Part shown: positions 33,577 to 42,456 of the stretch, piece by piece
Layout of the letters: every line of letters begins with the position of its first letter
Numbering within the stretch: position 1 is the first letter of the stretch
From: Micromonospora rosaria
GTDB taxonomy: Bacteria; Actinomycetota; Actinomycetes; Mycobacteriales; Micromonosporaceae
Length of the DNA: 64,000 nucleotides
Reading direction: 5' to 3'
Assembly (NCBI RefSeq): GCF_001567585.1
Contig: NZ_LRQV01000009.1
Location: forward strand, 1 to 64,000
Notes under the pieces: model-generated
The model's input: only the letters and a program-made list of their open reading frames with translations
Told to the model about the DNA's origin: nothing
The model's database searches: none
Made by a program: the position numbers and the translations under genes

Positions 33577-34317
33577 CTACCACGGGACGGGGCCCTGGTC
33601 GTCGAAGAAGCCGCCGGTCGGCCCGTCGGCCGGCAGGGTGGCGAGGTCGACGATGATCCGCGCGCCGTCGTGCACGCTGCGGGTGCCCCGGAACGCGTTC
33701 ATGTCGGTGGCGGTGTACCCGGGCGTCGCCGAATTGATCTTCACGTGGGCGTGCTCCGGGTCGTCCCGGAACGCCCGCGCGTACTGGATGGTCAGCATGT
33801 TCAGCGCCGCCTTGGCGGCGGTGTACGCCATCCGGACGCTGGCGTCGCCGGGCAGGTCGGCGCCGTCGGCGGTGAGGGCGAGCGAGGCGGTCGTACTGGA
33901 CACGTTGACGATGCGGGGGGCGGGGGAACGGGCCAGCAGGGGCAGCAGCGCCTGCGTCACGGTGACCACGCCGAAGACGTTGACCTCGAAGATCTCCCGC
34001 ATGGTCGGCGCGGTGGTCGCCACGGCGGTCGCCGGGCGGAACGCCCCCGCGTTGTTGACCAGGATGTCCAGCCGGCCGAGCCCGTCGGTGAGCTGCCGGG
34101 CGACCGCGGCCACGCTCGCCGGGTCGGTGACGTCCAGCGGTACCGGCACCACGTGTGCGCCCTCGGTGGCCAGCTCGGCGGCGACCGCCGCCCCGCGCCC
34201 CGGGTCACGGCTGCCGAGCAGCACGGTCACTCCCTTGTGCGCGAGTTGGCGGGCGGTCTCCCGACCCAGCCCCCGGTTTCCGCCGGTCACCAGCGCGACC
34301 TCGCCCGATCCGGTCAC
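33577..34317 (-). CDS. Short-chain dehydrogenase in the cluster's left operon
   Basis: A 246-residue SDR: ALVTGGNRGLGRETARQLA, NNAGAF, Ser in VNVSSTTASL, YTAAKAALNMLTIQYA (Tyr, Lys), and ATPGYTATDMNAFRG. The carbonyl-reductase-like form with a long insert before the catalytic Tyr (ALTADGADLPGDASVRMA) is typical of SDRs acting on small ketones. The start is GTG 34317, with GAGGGAGG just upstream; GTG 34320 is the adjacent option. It is the first gene of the SDR-TauD-MFS run and is divergent from galE across a gap full of TTGGCAA motifs, so it probably belongs to the biosynthetic cluster. Confidence 0.85.
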   Translation of the reverse strand: MTGSGEVALVTGGNRGLGRETARQLAHKGVTVLLGSRDPGRGAAVAAELATEGAHVVPVPLDVTDPASVAAVARQLTDGLGRLDILVNNAGAFRPATAVATTAPTMREIFEVNVFGVVTVTQALLPLLARSPAPRIVNVSSTTASLALTADGADLPGDASVRMAYTAAKAALNMLTIQYARAFRDDPEHAHVKINSATPGYTATDMNAFRGTRSVHDGARIIVDLATLPADGPTGGFFDDQGPVPW

Positions 34318-34400
34318 CACGCCTCCCTCGCCGATCCGCCCGGTCCGTGGGACGTGCCCGATGACGCCGGGACGTCCGCTCTCTTCACCCTCGCACAGGG

Positions 34401-34458
34401 TTGTCTGAGTTGCCAATCGACGCGGCGATGGTTGGCAAATTTTGGCAAGAGTTGGCAC
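34401..34458. promoter_or_regulatory. Cluster operator A: TTGGCAA repeats between SDR and galE
   Basis: TTGTCTG (34401), TTGCCAA (34410-34416), TTGGCAA (34432-34438), TTGGCAA (34442-34448) and TTGGCAC (34452-34458). The last three are direct repeats exactly 10 bp apart, one helical turn, as in activator boxes of OmpR/SARP type; with TTGCCAA they also form inverted pairs. The gap (34318-34642) is more AT-rich than its surroundings and must hold both divergent promoters. Confidence 0.75.
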
Positions 34459-34642
34459 ACTGGGTGGGCCGCGCGCCGGGCGGGGCCCGTCCGGACGAGT
34501 CGGGCGACCGCGCCCGGCCGAGACCGTGGCCGAGCCGCCCGGACGAATCCGTGGCGGAACCCGAGCCGGAAGGCGTACCCATGACACCGCTGCACCGACC
34601 CTGTGCCCGGCCCCGTACCGACACCGCCCACCGGGAGCCCCG

Positions 34643-35665
34643 GTGAGCTGGCTGGTCGTCGGCGGCGCCGGGTACATCGGCTCCCACGTCGTCCGCCGGC
34701 TGCGGGCCGACGGGCGCGAGGTGGTGGTGCTCGACGACCTCTCCACCGGCGTCCGCGAGCGGCTCCCGGCCGACGTCCCGCTCGTCGTCTCCGGGCTCGA
34801 CCGGGCCACCATCGCGGCGACCCTGCGCCGGTACGCCGTGACCGGCGTGGTCAACCTCGCCGCCCGCAAGTCCGCCCCCGAGTCCGTCGCCCAGCCGCTC
34901 TGGTACTACGAGCAGAACGTCGAGGGGATGCGGGCCCTGCTGGAGGCGGCGGTCGACGTCGACGTCCGACAGGTGCTGCTCTCCTCCAGCGCCGCCGTGT
35001 ACGGCCGCCCGCCGGGCACCCGGGTCACCGAGGAGACCCCGACCGAGCCGATCAACCCGTACGGCGAGACGAAGCTGATGTGCGAGTGGATGCTCCGCGC
35101 GGCCGGGGTCGCGCACGGCGTCTCCTGGATCGCCCTGCGGTACTTCAACATCGTCGGCTCCACCGACCCGGTCTGCGCCGACACCAGCGGCGACAGCCTC
35201 TTCCCCCGGGTCTTCCAGCGGCTGACCACCGGCCGGCCGGCGGTGGTGACCGGCCGCCACTTCCCGACCCGGGACGGCACCGGGGTCCGGGACTACGTGC
35301 ACGTCGCCGACGTCGCCGACGCGCACGCGGCGGCCATCGCCCGACTGGAGTCCGGCCGGTGCGCGGACGTCTACAACGTCGGCACCGGCAGCGGGTACTC
35401 GGTGCTGGAGGTGCTGGCGGCGGTGCGCGAGGTGACCGGCCTGCCGGTCGAGGTGGAGGTGCTCCCGCCCCGCCCCGGCGACCCGCCCGAGGTGGTCGCC
35501 GCCGTCGACAAGATCGGCCGGGAGATGTCCTGGCACGCCCGCAACGACCTGTACGACATGGTCCGCAGCACCTGGCAGGCGTGGCGGCCGATGGTCACCG
35601 CGCCGACCCGCCCGGCCCGGCGTCGGCGCAGCCCGGCCCCCGGCCGCCGCCAGCGCGTCCGCTGA
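34643..35665 (+). CDS. galE: UDP-glucose 4-epimerase-type NAD-dependent epimerase
   Basis: A 340-residue extended SDR. VVGGAGYIGSHVVRRL is the NAD motif, LLSSSAAVYGRP holds the catalytic Ser, NPYGETK the Tyr and Lys, and YFNIVGSTDP, RDGTGVRDYVHVADVADAH and the final third follow UDP-galactose 4-epimerases. It would interconvert UDP-Glc/GlcNAc and UDP-Gal/GalNAc in the cytoplasm. The GTG at 34643 follows GGGAG and starts at the first strand. It opens the galE-oxidase-F420 run and could supply UDP-Gal for the GT8 of the cluster. The final basic tail (RRRRSPAPGRRQRVR) is odd, and its 3' end is duplicated just downstream. Confidence 0.85.
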   Translation: MSWLVVGGAGYIGSHVVRRLRADGREVVVLDDLSTGVRERLPADVPLVVSGLDRATIAATLRRYAVTGVVNLAARKSAPESVAQPLWYYEQNVEGMRALLEAAVDVDVRQVLLSSSAAVYGRPPGTRVTEETPTEPINPYGETKLMCEWMLRAAGVAHGVSWIALRYFNIVGSTDPVCADTSGDSLFPRVFQRLTTGRPAVVTGRHFPTRDGTGVRDYVHVADVADAHAAAIARLESGRCADVYNVGTGSGYSVLEVLAAVREVTGLPVEVEVLPPRPGDPPEVVAAVDKIGREMSWHARNDLYDMVRSTWQAWRPMVTAPTRPARRRRSPAPGRRQRVR

Positions 35666-35700
35666 CCGGCCCTCCGGCCGCCGCCAGCGCGTCCGCTGAC
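35640..35700 (+). repeat. 27-bp direct repeat over the galE stop
   Basis: The 27 bases at 35640-35666 (beginning CCGGCCGCCGCCAGCG and including the galE stop TGA) recur exactly at 35674-35700, separated by seven bases. It is probably a slippage duplication; it adds no coding sequence. Confidence 0.8.
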
Positions 35701-35767
35701 CCGCACTGCCACCCGTACCGCTGGCGGACCTGGAGCCCGCCGGCCCGACCGATCGGAGTAGTGGCCC

Positions 35768-37018
35768 ATGTCCGAGCCCCGCGCCCGCAACTGGGGCGGC
35801 AACGTCACCTTCGCCGCGGCCCGGCTGCACCGGCCCCGGACCCTCGACGAGCTGCGCCGGATCGTCGCGGCCAGCCGACGGATCCGGGCGCTGGGCAGCG
35901 GCCACTCGTTCAGCGCCGTCGCGGACACCACCGGCGACCTGGTCCGCCTCGACCGGCTGCCGCACACGGTGGACGTCGACCCGGACAGCTCGACGGTGAC
36001 CGTCGCCGCCGGGGCCACCTACGCCGAGGTCGCCACCCGGCTCCAGGCGGCCGGGTACGCCCTGGCGAACCTCGCCTCCCTGCCGCACATCTCGGTCGCC
36101 GGCTCGGTCGCCACCGGCACCCACGGCTCCGGGGAGGCCCTGCCCTGCCTGGCCGCCCAGGTCCGGGCGGTACGGCTGGTCGGCCCCGAGGGCGACCTGG
36201 TCGACCTGGACCGCGACGCCGACCCGGACACCTTCCCGGGCGCGGTGGTCGCCCTCGGCGCGCTCGGCGTGGTGACCCGGCTGACCCTCGACGTGGAGCC
36301 GACCTACCGGCTCGCCCAGCACGTCCGGGTCGGGGTACCGCTCGACGAGGTGGCCGAGCGGCTCGACGAGGTCTTCGGCGCGGCGTACAGCGTCAGCGTC
36401 TTCACCCACTGGATCGACGGGGAGGCGGTGGTCTGGCTCAAGCGGCGGACCGACCGGCCGGTGGCGGACTGGGCCGGCGGCCGGGCGGCGACCGTACCGG
36501 TGCACCCGGTGCCGGAGCTGCCGGCCGACAACTGCACCGACCAGCTCGACGTGCCGGGGCCCTGGCACGAGCGGCTGCCGCACTTCCGGCCGGACTACGT
36601 GCCCGGCTCCGGGCGGGAACTCCAGTCGGAGTACTACCTGCCCCGGCACCGGGCCACGGAGGCGATCGCTGCGCTGCGCCGGCTCGCGCCGGTGCTCGAC
36701 CCGGTGCTGCAGATCTCCGAACTGCGCGCGGTACGCGGCGACGACCTGTGGCTCAGCCCCGCGTACCGGCGCGACAGCGTGACCGTCCACTTCACCTGGG
36801 CCGACGACCCGGTGGCGGTGCCGCCGGTGATCCGGGCCGTGGAGGAGCTGCTGCTGCCGCTGGGCGCCCGCCCGCACTGGGGCAAGCTCAGCGCCGCCGA
36901 CCCGGCGCGGATCGCCGCCGGGTACGAGCGGGCCGAGGACTTCCGGAAGCTGGCCGCGAGCCTCGACCCGGTCGGCAGGTTCCGCAACGCCCACCTCGAC
37001 GCCCTCTTCCCCGCCTGA
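35768..37018 (+). CDS. Alditol-oxidase-type FAD oxidoreductase
   Basis: A 416-residue flavoprotein of the VAO fold. NWGGNVTFAAARLHRPRT, then RALGSGHSFS (the His expected to carry FAD covalently), DTTGDLVRLDRLP, and NLASLPHISVAGSVATGTHG match alditol/xylitol oxidases of Streptomyces (AldO, XyoA). These oxidise a terminal CH2OH to an aldehyde and beyond. The ATG at 35768 follows GGAGTAG. In the cluster it is a good candidate for oxidising a sugar or cyclitol primary alcohol before amination by the class III aminotransferase, the way BtrQ and BtrB act in butirosin; that link is inferred. Confidence 0.87.
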   Translation: MSEPRARNWGGNVTFAAARLHRPRTLDELRRIVAASRRIRALGSGHSFSAVADTTGDLVRLDRLPHTVDVDPDSSTVTVAAGATYAEVATRLQAAGYALANLASLPHISVAGSVATGTHGSGEALPCLAAQVRAVRLVGPEGDLVDLDRDADPDTFPGAVVALGALGVVTRLTLDVEPTYRLAQHVRVGVPLDEVAERLDEVFGAAYSVSVFTHWIDGEAVVWLKRRTDRPVADWAGGRAATVPVHPVPELPADNCTDQLDVPGPWHERLPHFRPDYVPGSGRELQSEYYLPRHRATEAIAALRRLAPVLDPVLQISELRAVRGDDLWLSPAYRRDSVTVHFTWADDPVAVPPVIRAVEELLLPLGARPHWGKLSAADPARIAAGYERAEDFRKLAASLDPVGRFRNAHLDALFPA

Positions 37019-37058
37019 CCCCGGACCGCCCCCTGCCGCCGTCGATGAGGAGACGACC

Positions 37059-37853
37059 GTGACCACCACCAGAGGACTGCGCATCGCCCTGCAACTCCAG
37101 CCCCAGCACGCCGAGTACGCCCGGATCCGCGAGACCGTGGCGCGGGCCGAGGAGCTGGGCGTGGACGTGCTCTTCACCTGGGACCACTTCTTCCCGCTCG
37201 ACGGCGACCCGGCCGGGCGGCACTTCGAGTGCTGGACGATGCTGGCCGCCTGGGCCGAGGCCACCTCCCGGATGGAGCTGGGCCCGCTGGTCTCCTGCAC
37301 CGGCTACCGCAACCCGGACCTGCTCGCCGACATGGCCCGGACCGTCGACCACGTCAGCGGCGGCCGGGTGATCCTCGGCCTCGGCTCCGGCTGGTACGAC
37401 CGGGACTTCACCGAGTACGGCTACGAGCTGACCACCCCCGCCGAACGCCTCGACGACCTGACCCGGGCGCTGCCCCGGATCGAGGCGCGGCTGGCCGCGC
37501 TGAACCCGCCACCGGTACGGCGGATGCCGGTGCTCATCGGCGGCGGCGGGGAGCGCCGGACCCTGCGGCTGGTCGCCCGGCACGCCGACATCTGGCACTC
37601 CTTCGGCGACCCGGACACCCTGCGGCAGAAGGCGGACGTGCTGCGTCGGCACTGCGCGGCGGTGGGCCGCGACCCGGCCGAGATCGAGATCTCCGGCAGC
37701 GTCGGCGGCGGCCCCTCACCGGCCGGCGAGCCCGACGACCTCGGCCCGAAACTGCGCGACCTCGGCGTCACCCTGTTCACCCTCGGCGTCGACGGCCCCG
37801 ACTACGACCTCACCCTGCTGCGCCGCTGGCTCGCCTGGCGCGACGCCCAGTAG
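37059..37853 (+). CDS. F420-dependent LLM-class oxidoreductase
   Basis: A 264-residue luciferase-like TIM barrel of the F420 type: LRIALQLQPQHAEYARIRETVARAEELGVDVLFTWDHF, LVSCTGYRNPDLLADMARTVDHVSGGRVILGLGSGWYDRDF and VLIGGGGERRTLRLVARHADIWH. Such enzymes use reduced or oxidised F420 for hydride transfer to or from ketones, imines or double bonds. The GTG at 37059 follows GAGGAGA. It ends the galE-oxidase-F420 operon, 40 bp after the oxidase gene, and is followed by a strong terminator. Confidence 0.88.
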   Translation: MTTTRGLRIALQLQPQHAEYARIRETVARAEELGVDVLFTWDHFFPLDGDPAGRHFECWTMLAAWAEATSRMELGPLVSCTGYRNPDLLADMARTVDHVSGGRVILGLGSGWYDRDFTEYGYELTTPAERLDDLTRALPRIEARLAALNPPPVRRMPVLIGGGGERRTLRLVARHADIWHSFGDPDTLRQKADVLRRHCAAVGRDPAEIEISGSVGGGPSPAGEPDDLGPKLRDLGVTLFTLGVDGPDYDLTLLRRWLAWRDAQ

Positions 37854-37882
37854 CCCCGACCGGCGACGTCCGCCGGTCGGGG
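37854..37882. terminator. Bidirectional hairpin terminator
   Basis: A perfect 12-bp stem, CCCCGACCGGCG (37854-37865) with 37871-37882, loop ACGTC. It begins immediately after the stop of the F420 oxidoreductase gene and serves the convergent P450 gene as well. Confidence 0.8.
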
Positions 37883-37971
37883 CGGTGGTGGCTCTCCGAC
37901 GCCTTCCCCGGCGGGTCGCGTCGGGAAACCGCCACCGCTCAGCGGTGGTGCCGGTCGGCAGGTGGTGCCGG

Positions 37972-39198
37972 TCAGCGGGGGGTGATGTGCAGGGGGAGGT
38001 GTTCCGGGCCGGCTACCGCGATGGAGCGGACCCGGTGCACCGGACCGGCCGGCTCGATCCGGCCGGCGGTGTCCAGCAGCTCGGTCAGCAGGATCCGGAG
38101 CTGGGTACGGGCGAGCGTGCCGCCGATGCAGACGTGCTCGCCGATGCCGAGGGCGAGGTGCCGGTTGGGGCTGCGTCCCACGTCGAACCGGTACGGGTCG
38201 GCGAAGACGCGCTCGTCCCGGTTGGCCGACGGTACCCAGAGCACCACCCGGTCCCCGGCGGCGATCCGCTGGCCGGCGACCTCGCAGTCCCGGGTGGCGG
38301 TGCGCATGCTGTGCGTGGCGCTGGACGTCCAGCGCAGGATCTCCTCGATCGCGCCGGGCAGCAGGTCCCGGTCGGTGCGCAGCCGCTCCCACTGGTCCGG
38401 GTGGGTCAGGAAGGCCGCCATCCCCCCGGCGACGGCCAGCCGCCCGTTCTCCGTGGCGCCGATGATGTTCTCGCAGTTGAGCAGGATCTCCTCCTCGGTG
38501 AGGAGGTCGTCGCCGAGGGTCCCGCCGGCCATCATGCTGACCAGGTCGTCGGTCGGCTCGGCGATCCGCCGCTCCATCAGGTCGATGAAGTACCGCATCA
38601 GCTCGTGGTGCGCGGCCAGCGAGACGCCCGCCTCGAACGCCTCGTTGGTCCAGCGGAACAGGTTCTCGTGGTCGCGTTCCGGCACCCCCATGATGGTGCC
38701 GATGACGTGCATGGAGAGCCGGCCCGCCACGTCGTGCACGAAGTCGCAGCGCCCCTGCTCGTACGCGCGGGCGAGCACGTCGCGCACGCAGGTGCGGATC
38801 GTGCCCTCCAGCGAGCGCACCGCCCGGGTGGTGAACCAGTCCGCGACCACCGCGCGCAACTGCTTGTGCCGGGGCGGGTCGGTCAGCGCGAGGGTCATCC
38901 CGCCGCCCGGGTCCTCGCCGAGCGCCACCGGGCGCAGCAGCACCCCGTGCCGGGAGCTGAACGTCTCCGGGTCGCGGTAGACGGCGCGGACGTCGGCGTA
39001 CCGGGTGAGCGACCAGAACGCGGGCAGCTCGCCGGCCGGGTGCCGGTGCACCGGGGCGTGCCGGCGCAGCCACCGCCAGATGCCGTGCGGGTCGCCGTGC
39101 GCGTGCAGGTCCGCCTCGACGAGCAGCTCCGGACGCGGGTCCTCGGCGGGCGCGGCGGACGGCGGCGGGGCCGGCCGGTCGGGGACGGTGACGATCAT
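37972..39198 (-). CDS. Cytochrome P450 coupled to the NRPS
   Basis: A 408-residue bacterial P450. ExxR is EEILR, and the haem loop is LALGIGEHVCIGGTLAR (Cys about residue 356; Leu replaces the usual Phe at the loop start). The I-helix reads IIGATENGRLA, so the acid-Thr pair is Glu-Asn followed by Gly, with no hydroxyl residue at the usual place. ATG 39198 overlaps the NRPS stop (ATGA), so P450 and NRPS are made together. P450s paired this way usually hydroxylate an aminoacyl group on the carrier protein, here most simply the beta-carbon of the residue loaded by the A domain; this is inference. Confidence 0.9.
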   Translation of the reverse strand: MIVTVPDRPAPPPSAAPAEDPRPELLVEADLHAHGDPHGIWRWLRRHAPVHRHPAGELPAFWSLTRYADVRAVYRDPETFSSRHGVLLRPVALGEDPGGGMTLALTDPPRHKQLRAVVADWFTTRAVRSLEGTIRTCVRDVLARAYEQGRCDFVHDVAGRLSMHVIGTIMGVPERDHENLFRWTNEAFEAGVSLAAHHELMRYFIDLMERRIAEPTDDLVSMMAGGTLGDDLLTEEEILLNCENIIGATENGRLAVAGGMAAFLTHPDQWERLRTDRDLLPGAIEEILRWTSSATHSMRTATRDCEVAGQRIAAGDRVVLWVPSANRDERVFADPYRFDVGRSPNRHLALGIGEHVCIGGTLARTQLRILLTELLDTAGRIEPAGPVHRVRSIAVAGPEHLPLHITPR

Positions 39199-42100
39199 CG
39201 GGAGCCTCCCGGGGAGCTGGTGTGCAGCCGTTCCTCGAACCGTTTGGCCAGCTCGCGGGCGCACGAGCCGGCGACCGCGTCGCGCCGGTACCAGACGGTC
39301 AGCCGCAACCCGCCGTCCGCCTCCGGCCACAGCTCGGTGTGCAGCTCCAGCGGCAGGTCCAGGTAGGGCTGGCGGACGAAGGTGGCCTCGGCCCCGTCGA
39401 GCGCCAGCGTGGGCGGGGCGTTGTCCTGGAGCGCGAAGAGGGTCTGGAACAGCGGCGGGCGGTGCCCGCCCGGCAGGTCGGCCATCCGTAGCAGGTCCTG
39501 CAACGGCACGTCCTGGGCGGCGAACGCGGCGCCGAACGCCTCGCCGACGGCCCGGGTGGCGGTCGGCCCGTCCCCGAGGGCCGCCCCGCGCAGCCGGACG
39601 CAGAGCATGGTGAGGTGGCAGCCGACGGCGAGTTCCGAGCCGGCGCCGTGCCGTTGGGCGACCGGCACGCCGACCGCGAGGTCCCGTTCCCCGGTGACCT
39701 CGGCCAGGGCCGCGCCGTGGTGGCGCAGCAGCACGACGAAGCGGCTCACCCCGGCGGCCCGCGCCTGCGCGTCCACCCCGGCCACCACCGCCGGGGACAG
39801 CGGCACCTCGATCAGTCCGGGCTCGCCGCCGTCGGCCGGGCCCGGGTACCCCGGCCAGCGGATCGCCGGCACCCCGGCCAACTCGGCGCGACGCCGTTCC
39901 CGGTGCGTGTCCAGCCCGCTGTCGGCGAGCCGGGCCAGGTGGTCACGGTGGGTCCGGGCCAGCGACGGCGGCGCGGGCGTGTCCGGTGCCGCACTGCCCC
40001 GCCGGGCGGCGTTGTACGCCGCCGCGAGGTCCCGCGCGAGGACCGCCTCGGACCAGCCGTCGAAGGCGATGTGGTGCACGACCACGCCGAGCACGGTCAC
40101 CGGCCCGGCCGGTACGACCGCGACCCGCCACACGTCGGCCTCGCCGATCAGCAGCTCGGTGCCGAAGAGGGTGCGCAGCGCGCCGACCGCCGCCGCCACC
40201 GACGGCTGCGCGGGCAGCGCCTCCACCGGCGGCGGGGCCAGGTCGACGACCTGGGCGACCGGCCGGGGGTCGGCCAGGTACGCGGCGCGCAGCGGCTCGT
40301 GCCGGGCGTGCACCGCGCCGACCGCCGTCGCCAGCGCCGCCTGGTCCAGGTCGCCCGCCACCACCCAGGTCAGCAGGCAGTGTGAGGTGAGGTCGGTGGG
40401 GTCGAGCAGGTGCCGGGTCAGGTACACCAACTGGAGCGGGGTGAGCGGGACGAGGCCGGGGTCCGGCTCGGCCCCGGTGCGCTCCGGTGGCGGATTGTCG
40501 TCGAGCCAGCCGGCGAGGGCGGCGACGGTGGGGTGGGCGGCGAGGCGGGCCAGCGGGACGGGGCGGTCCAGCCGGGCGGCGAGCCGGGCGCAGACCCGCC
40601 CGGCGTCCAGTGAGGTGCCGCCGAGGGCGGCGAAGGGCACGTCGGCGGGGACGGTGGGCCGTCCGAGGACGGCCGCGACCACCTCGGCGACCACCGCCGC
40701 GGTACCCGTGTGCCCGCCGTCCCCGGCCCCGGTGGCGGTGCCGGCGGGCTCGGGACGGTACCCGGCCAGCAACGCCCGCTCGTCCAGCTTGCCCTGCGGG
40801 GTGACCGGGAACGCCGCGACGGTCAGCACCTCGGCGGGGACCTGGTACCCGGGCAGCGCGGCCCGGAGCACGTCACGCGCGTCGGCGAGCCGGTCGCCCG
40901 CGCGCTGCGGCACGCACCAGGCGAGCAGCTTCGGCTCGGCGTCGGCGGGGCGGTCCACCAGCACCCGGCAGGCGCGTACCGGCAGCAGGTCGAGCAGCCG
41001 CCGCTCGATCTCGGCCGGCTCGATCCGGTGCCCGCGCAGCTTCACCTGCCGGTCGGCCCGGCCCCGGAAGTGCAGCAGCCGGTCGCCGTCGCGCACGCCC
41101 AGGTCACCGGTGCGGTACGCGCGCACGAGCCGGCCGCCGAGGCGCAGCGTGACGAACTTCTCGGCGGTCAGCGCCGGGTCGCCGAGGTAGCCCAGGGCCA
41201 GCCCGTCGCCGGTCACGCAGATCTCCCCGACCTCGCCGACCGCGCACGGCCGTTCGCCGTCGAACACGTGGACCCCGGTGCCGGGCACCGGCCGCCCCAG
41301 CGGCACCCCGTCGGGGCGTTCGCAGTCGGCCGGGGTGATCGGGTGGGTGGTGGCGAAGACCGTGCTCTCCACCGGGCCGTACCCGTTGAGCAGCAGCACC
41401 TCCGGGTGCTGCCGCAGGAAGCGCGCGACGTGGTCGGGGGAGAGGCGTTCCCCGCCGATCATGAGCTGGCGCAGCCCCCGGAACGCGGCCGGGTCCTCGT
41501 CGACGACCATGTTGAACAGGCTGCTGGTCAGCCAGGCGGTGGTCACCCCGTGCCGGCTGACGACCTCCCGCAGCGCCCCCGCCGTCAGGTACGGCTCGGT
41601 CACCACGACCGAGGTGCCGCCGTGGTAGAGGGCGGCCCAGAGTTCGAGCGAGAAGGCGTCCCACGGCACCGGCGCGGCGAGCGGGACCACGGTCCGCTCG
41701 TCGAAGGTGGCGAAGGTGCCGGGAGCGAAGAGGCGGGCGGTGGCCCGGTGCGGGGTGAGCACGCCCTTGGGCCGGCCGGTGGTGCCGGAGGTGAAGAAGA
41801 CGCAGGCCGGGGCGTCGCCGTCGACCTGCGCGGGCCGGAAGCCGGGCGGCGGGGTCACCGGGCCGGCCGGCGGGGTCCACACCGGCCGCCCGACCCCGGT
41901 CACCGGGGCGGGGGCGACCAGCAGCGGCGCGGCCAGGACGTCGGTGACCTCGGCCAGCCGGGCGGCCGGCCAGGCCGGGTCGAGCAGCGCGTACGCGGCG
42001 CCGGTCTTCAGCACCGCGAGCAGCGCGGTGACCAGCTCGGCGCTGCGGGGCAGCAGCACCGGCACCCGGTCGCCCGGCCCGACCCCGGCCGCGACCAGCG

Positions 42101-42275
42101 CGGCGGCCCAGGCGTCGGCGGTGCGGTCCAGCTCGGCGTAGCTGATCCGGCGGTCACCGGCCACCAGTGCGGTGGCCTCGGGCCGGTGGCGCGCGGTGTG
42201 GGCCACGCGCTGGTGCAGGCCCTCGTCGGCCGGCGTGGACGGTGGCCCGGCGGTCCACCTGAGGTCTGGCTGCAC
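39195..42275 (-). CDS. NRPS, A-T-C
   Basis: About 1026 residues. Adenylation domain 1-505 (FFTSGTTGRPKG, NGYGPVEST, YRTGDLGVRDGD, final Lys in PQGKLDE); carrier domain with Ser in ALGGTSLDAG near 555; condensation domain from about 620 with intact HHIAFDG near 733. There is no thioesterase. Residues lining the A pocket, read against GrsA, are D A L W M G G V F K, close to known valine codes. The terminal C domain could join the loaded residue to an acceptor on another protein or to a free amine. The start is GTG 42275, with GGGAGGGG just upstream; ATG 42308 is an alternative. It shares a divergent promoter gap with the PKS gene. Confidence 0.92.
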   Translation of the reverse strand: MQPDLRWTAGPPSTPADEGLHQRVAHTARHRPEATALVAGDRRISYAELDRTADAWAAALVAAGVGPGDRVPVLLPRSAELVTALLAVLKTGAAYALLDPAWPAARLAEVTDVLAAPLLVAPAPVTGVGRPVWTPPAGPVTPPPGFRPAQVDGDAPACVFFTSGTTGRPKGVLTPHRATARLFAPGTFATFDERTVVPLAAPVPWDAFSLELWAALYHGGTSVVVTEPYLTAGALREVVSRHGVTTAWLTSSLFNMVVDEDPAAFRGLRQLMIGGERLSPDHVARFLRQHPEVLLLNGYGPVESTVFATTHPITPADCERPDGVPLGRPVPGTGVHVFDGERPCAVGEVGEICVTGDGLALGYLGDPALTAEKFVTLRLGGRLVRAYRTGDLGVRDGDRLLHFRGRADRQVKLRGHRIEPAEIERRLLDLLPVRACRVLVDRPADAEPKLLAWCVPQRAGDRLADARDVLRAALPGYQVPAEVLTVAAFPVTPQGKLDERALLAGYRPEPAGTATGAGDGGHTGTAAVVAEVVAAVLGRPTVPADVPFAALGGTSLDAGRVCARLAARLDRPVPLARLAAHPTVAALAGWLDDNPPPERTGAEPDPGLVPLTPLQLVYLTRHLLDPTDLTSHCLLTWVVAGDLDQAALATAVGAVHARHEPLRAAYLADPRPVAQVVDLAPPPVEALPAQPSVAAAVGALRTLFGTELLIGEADVWRVAVVPAGPVTVLGVVVHHIAFDGWSEAVLARDLAAAYNAARRGSAAPDTPAPPSLARTHRDHLARLADSGLDTHRERRRAELAGVPAIRWPGYPGPADGGEPGLIEVPLSPAVVAGVDAQARAAGVSRFVVLLRHHGAALAEVTGERDLAVGVPVAQRHGAGSELAVGCHLTMLCVRLRGAALGDGPTATRAVGEAFGAAFAAQDVPLQDLLRMADLPGGHRPPLFQTLFALQDNAPPTLALDGAEATFVRQPYLDLPLELHTELWPEADGGLRLTVWYRRDAVAGSCARELAKRFEERLHTSSPGGSR

Positions 42276-42348
42276 GTGTTCCCCTCCCGTCTCGCACGTG
42301 TCAGGCATCTCGTCCCATCGGCTCGGGCATCGACACCACGCATCAACG

Positions 42349-42386
42349 TTGCCAAGTGTGCCTCACACGTTGCCAGAGTTTGCCTA
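42349..42386. promoter_or_regulatory. Cluster operator B: TTGCCAA repeats between NRPS and PKS
   Basis: TTGCCAA (42349-42355), TTGCCAG (42370-42376) and TTGCCTA (42380-42386); the last two are 10 bp apart and the first two 21 bp. GGCAAC follows at 42391 in inverse sense. The site lies in the 181-bp divergent gap between the NRPS-P450 operon and the PKS-led operon. Confidence 0.7.
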
Positions 42387-42456
42387 ATGCGGCAACCTGG
42401 AGTGACCGCTGTGCCGAGCGGCGGCCGTACCCCGGACCCGCGTCGAAGGTGAGGAC

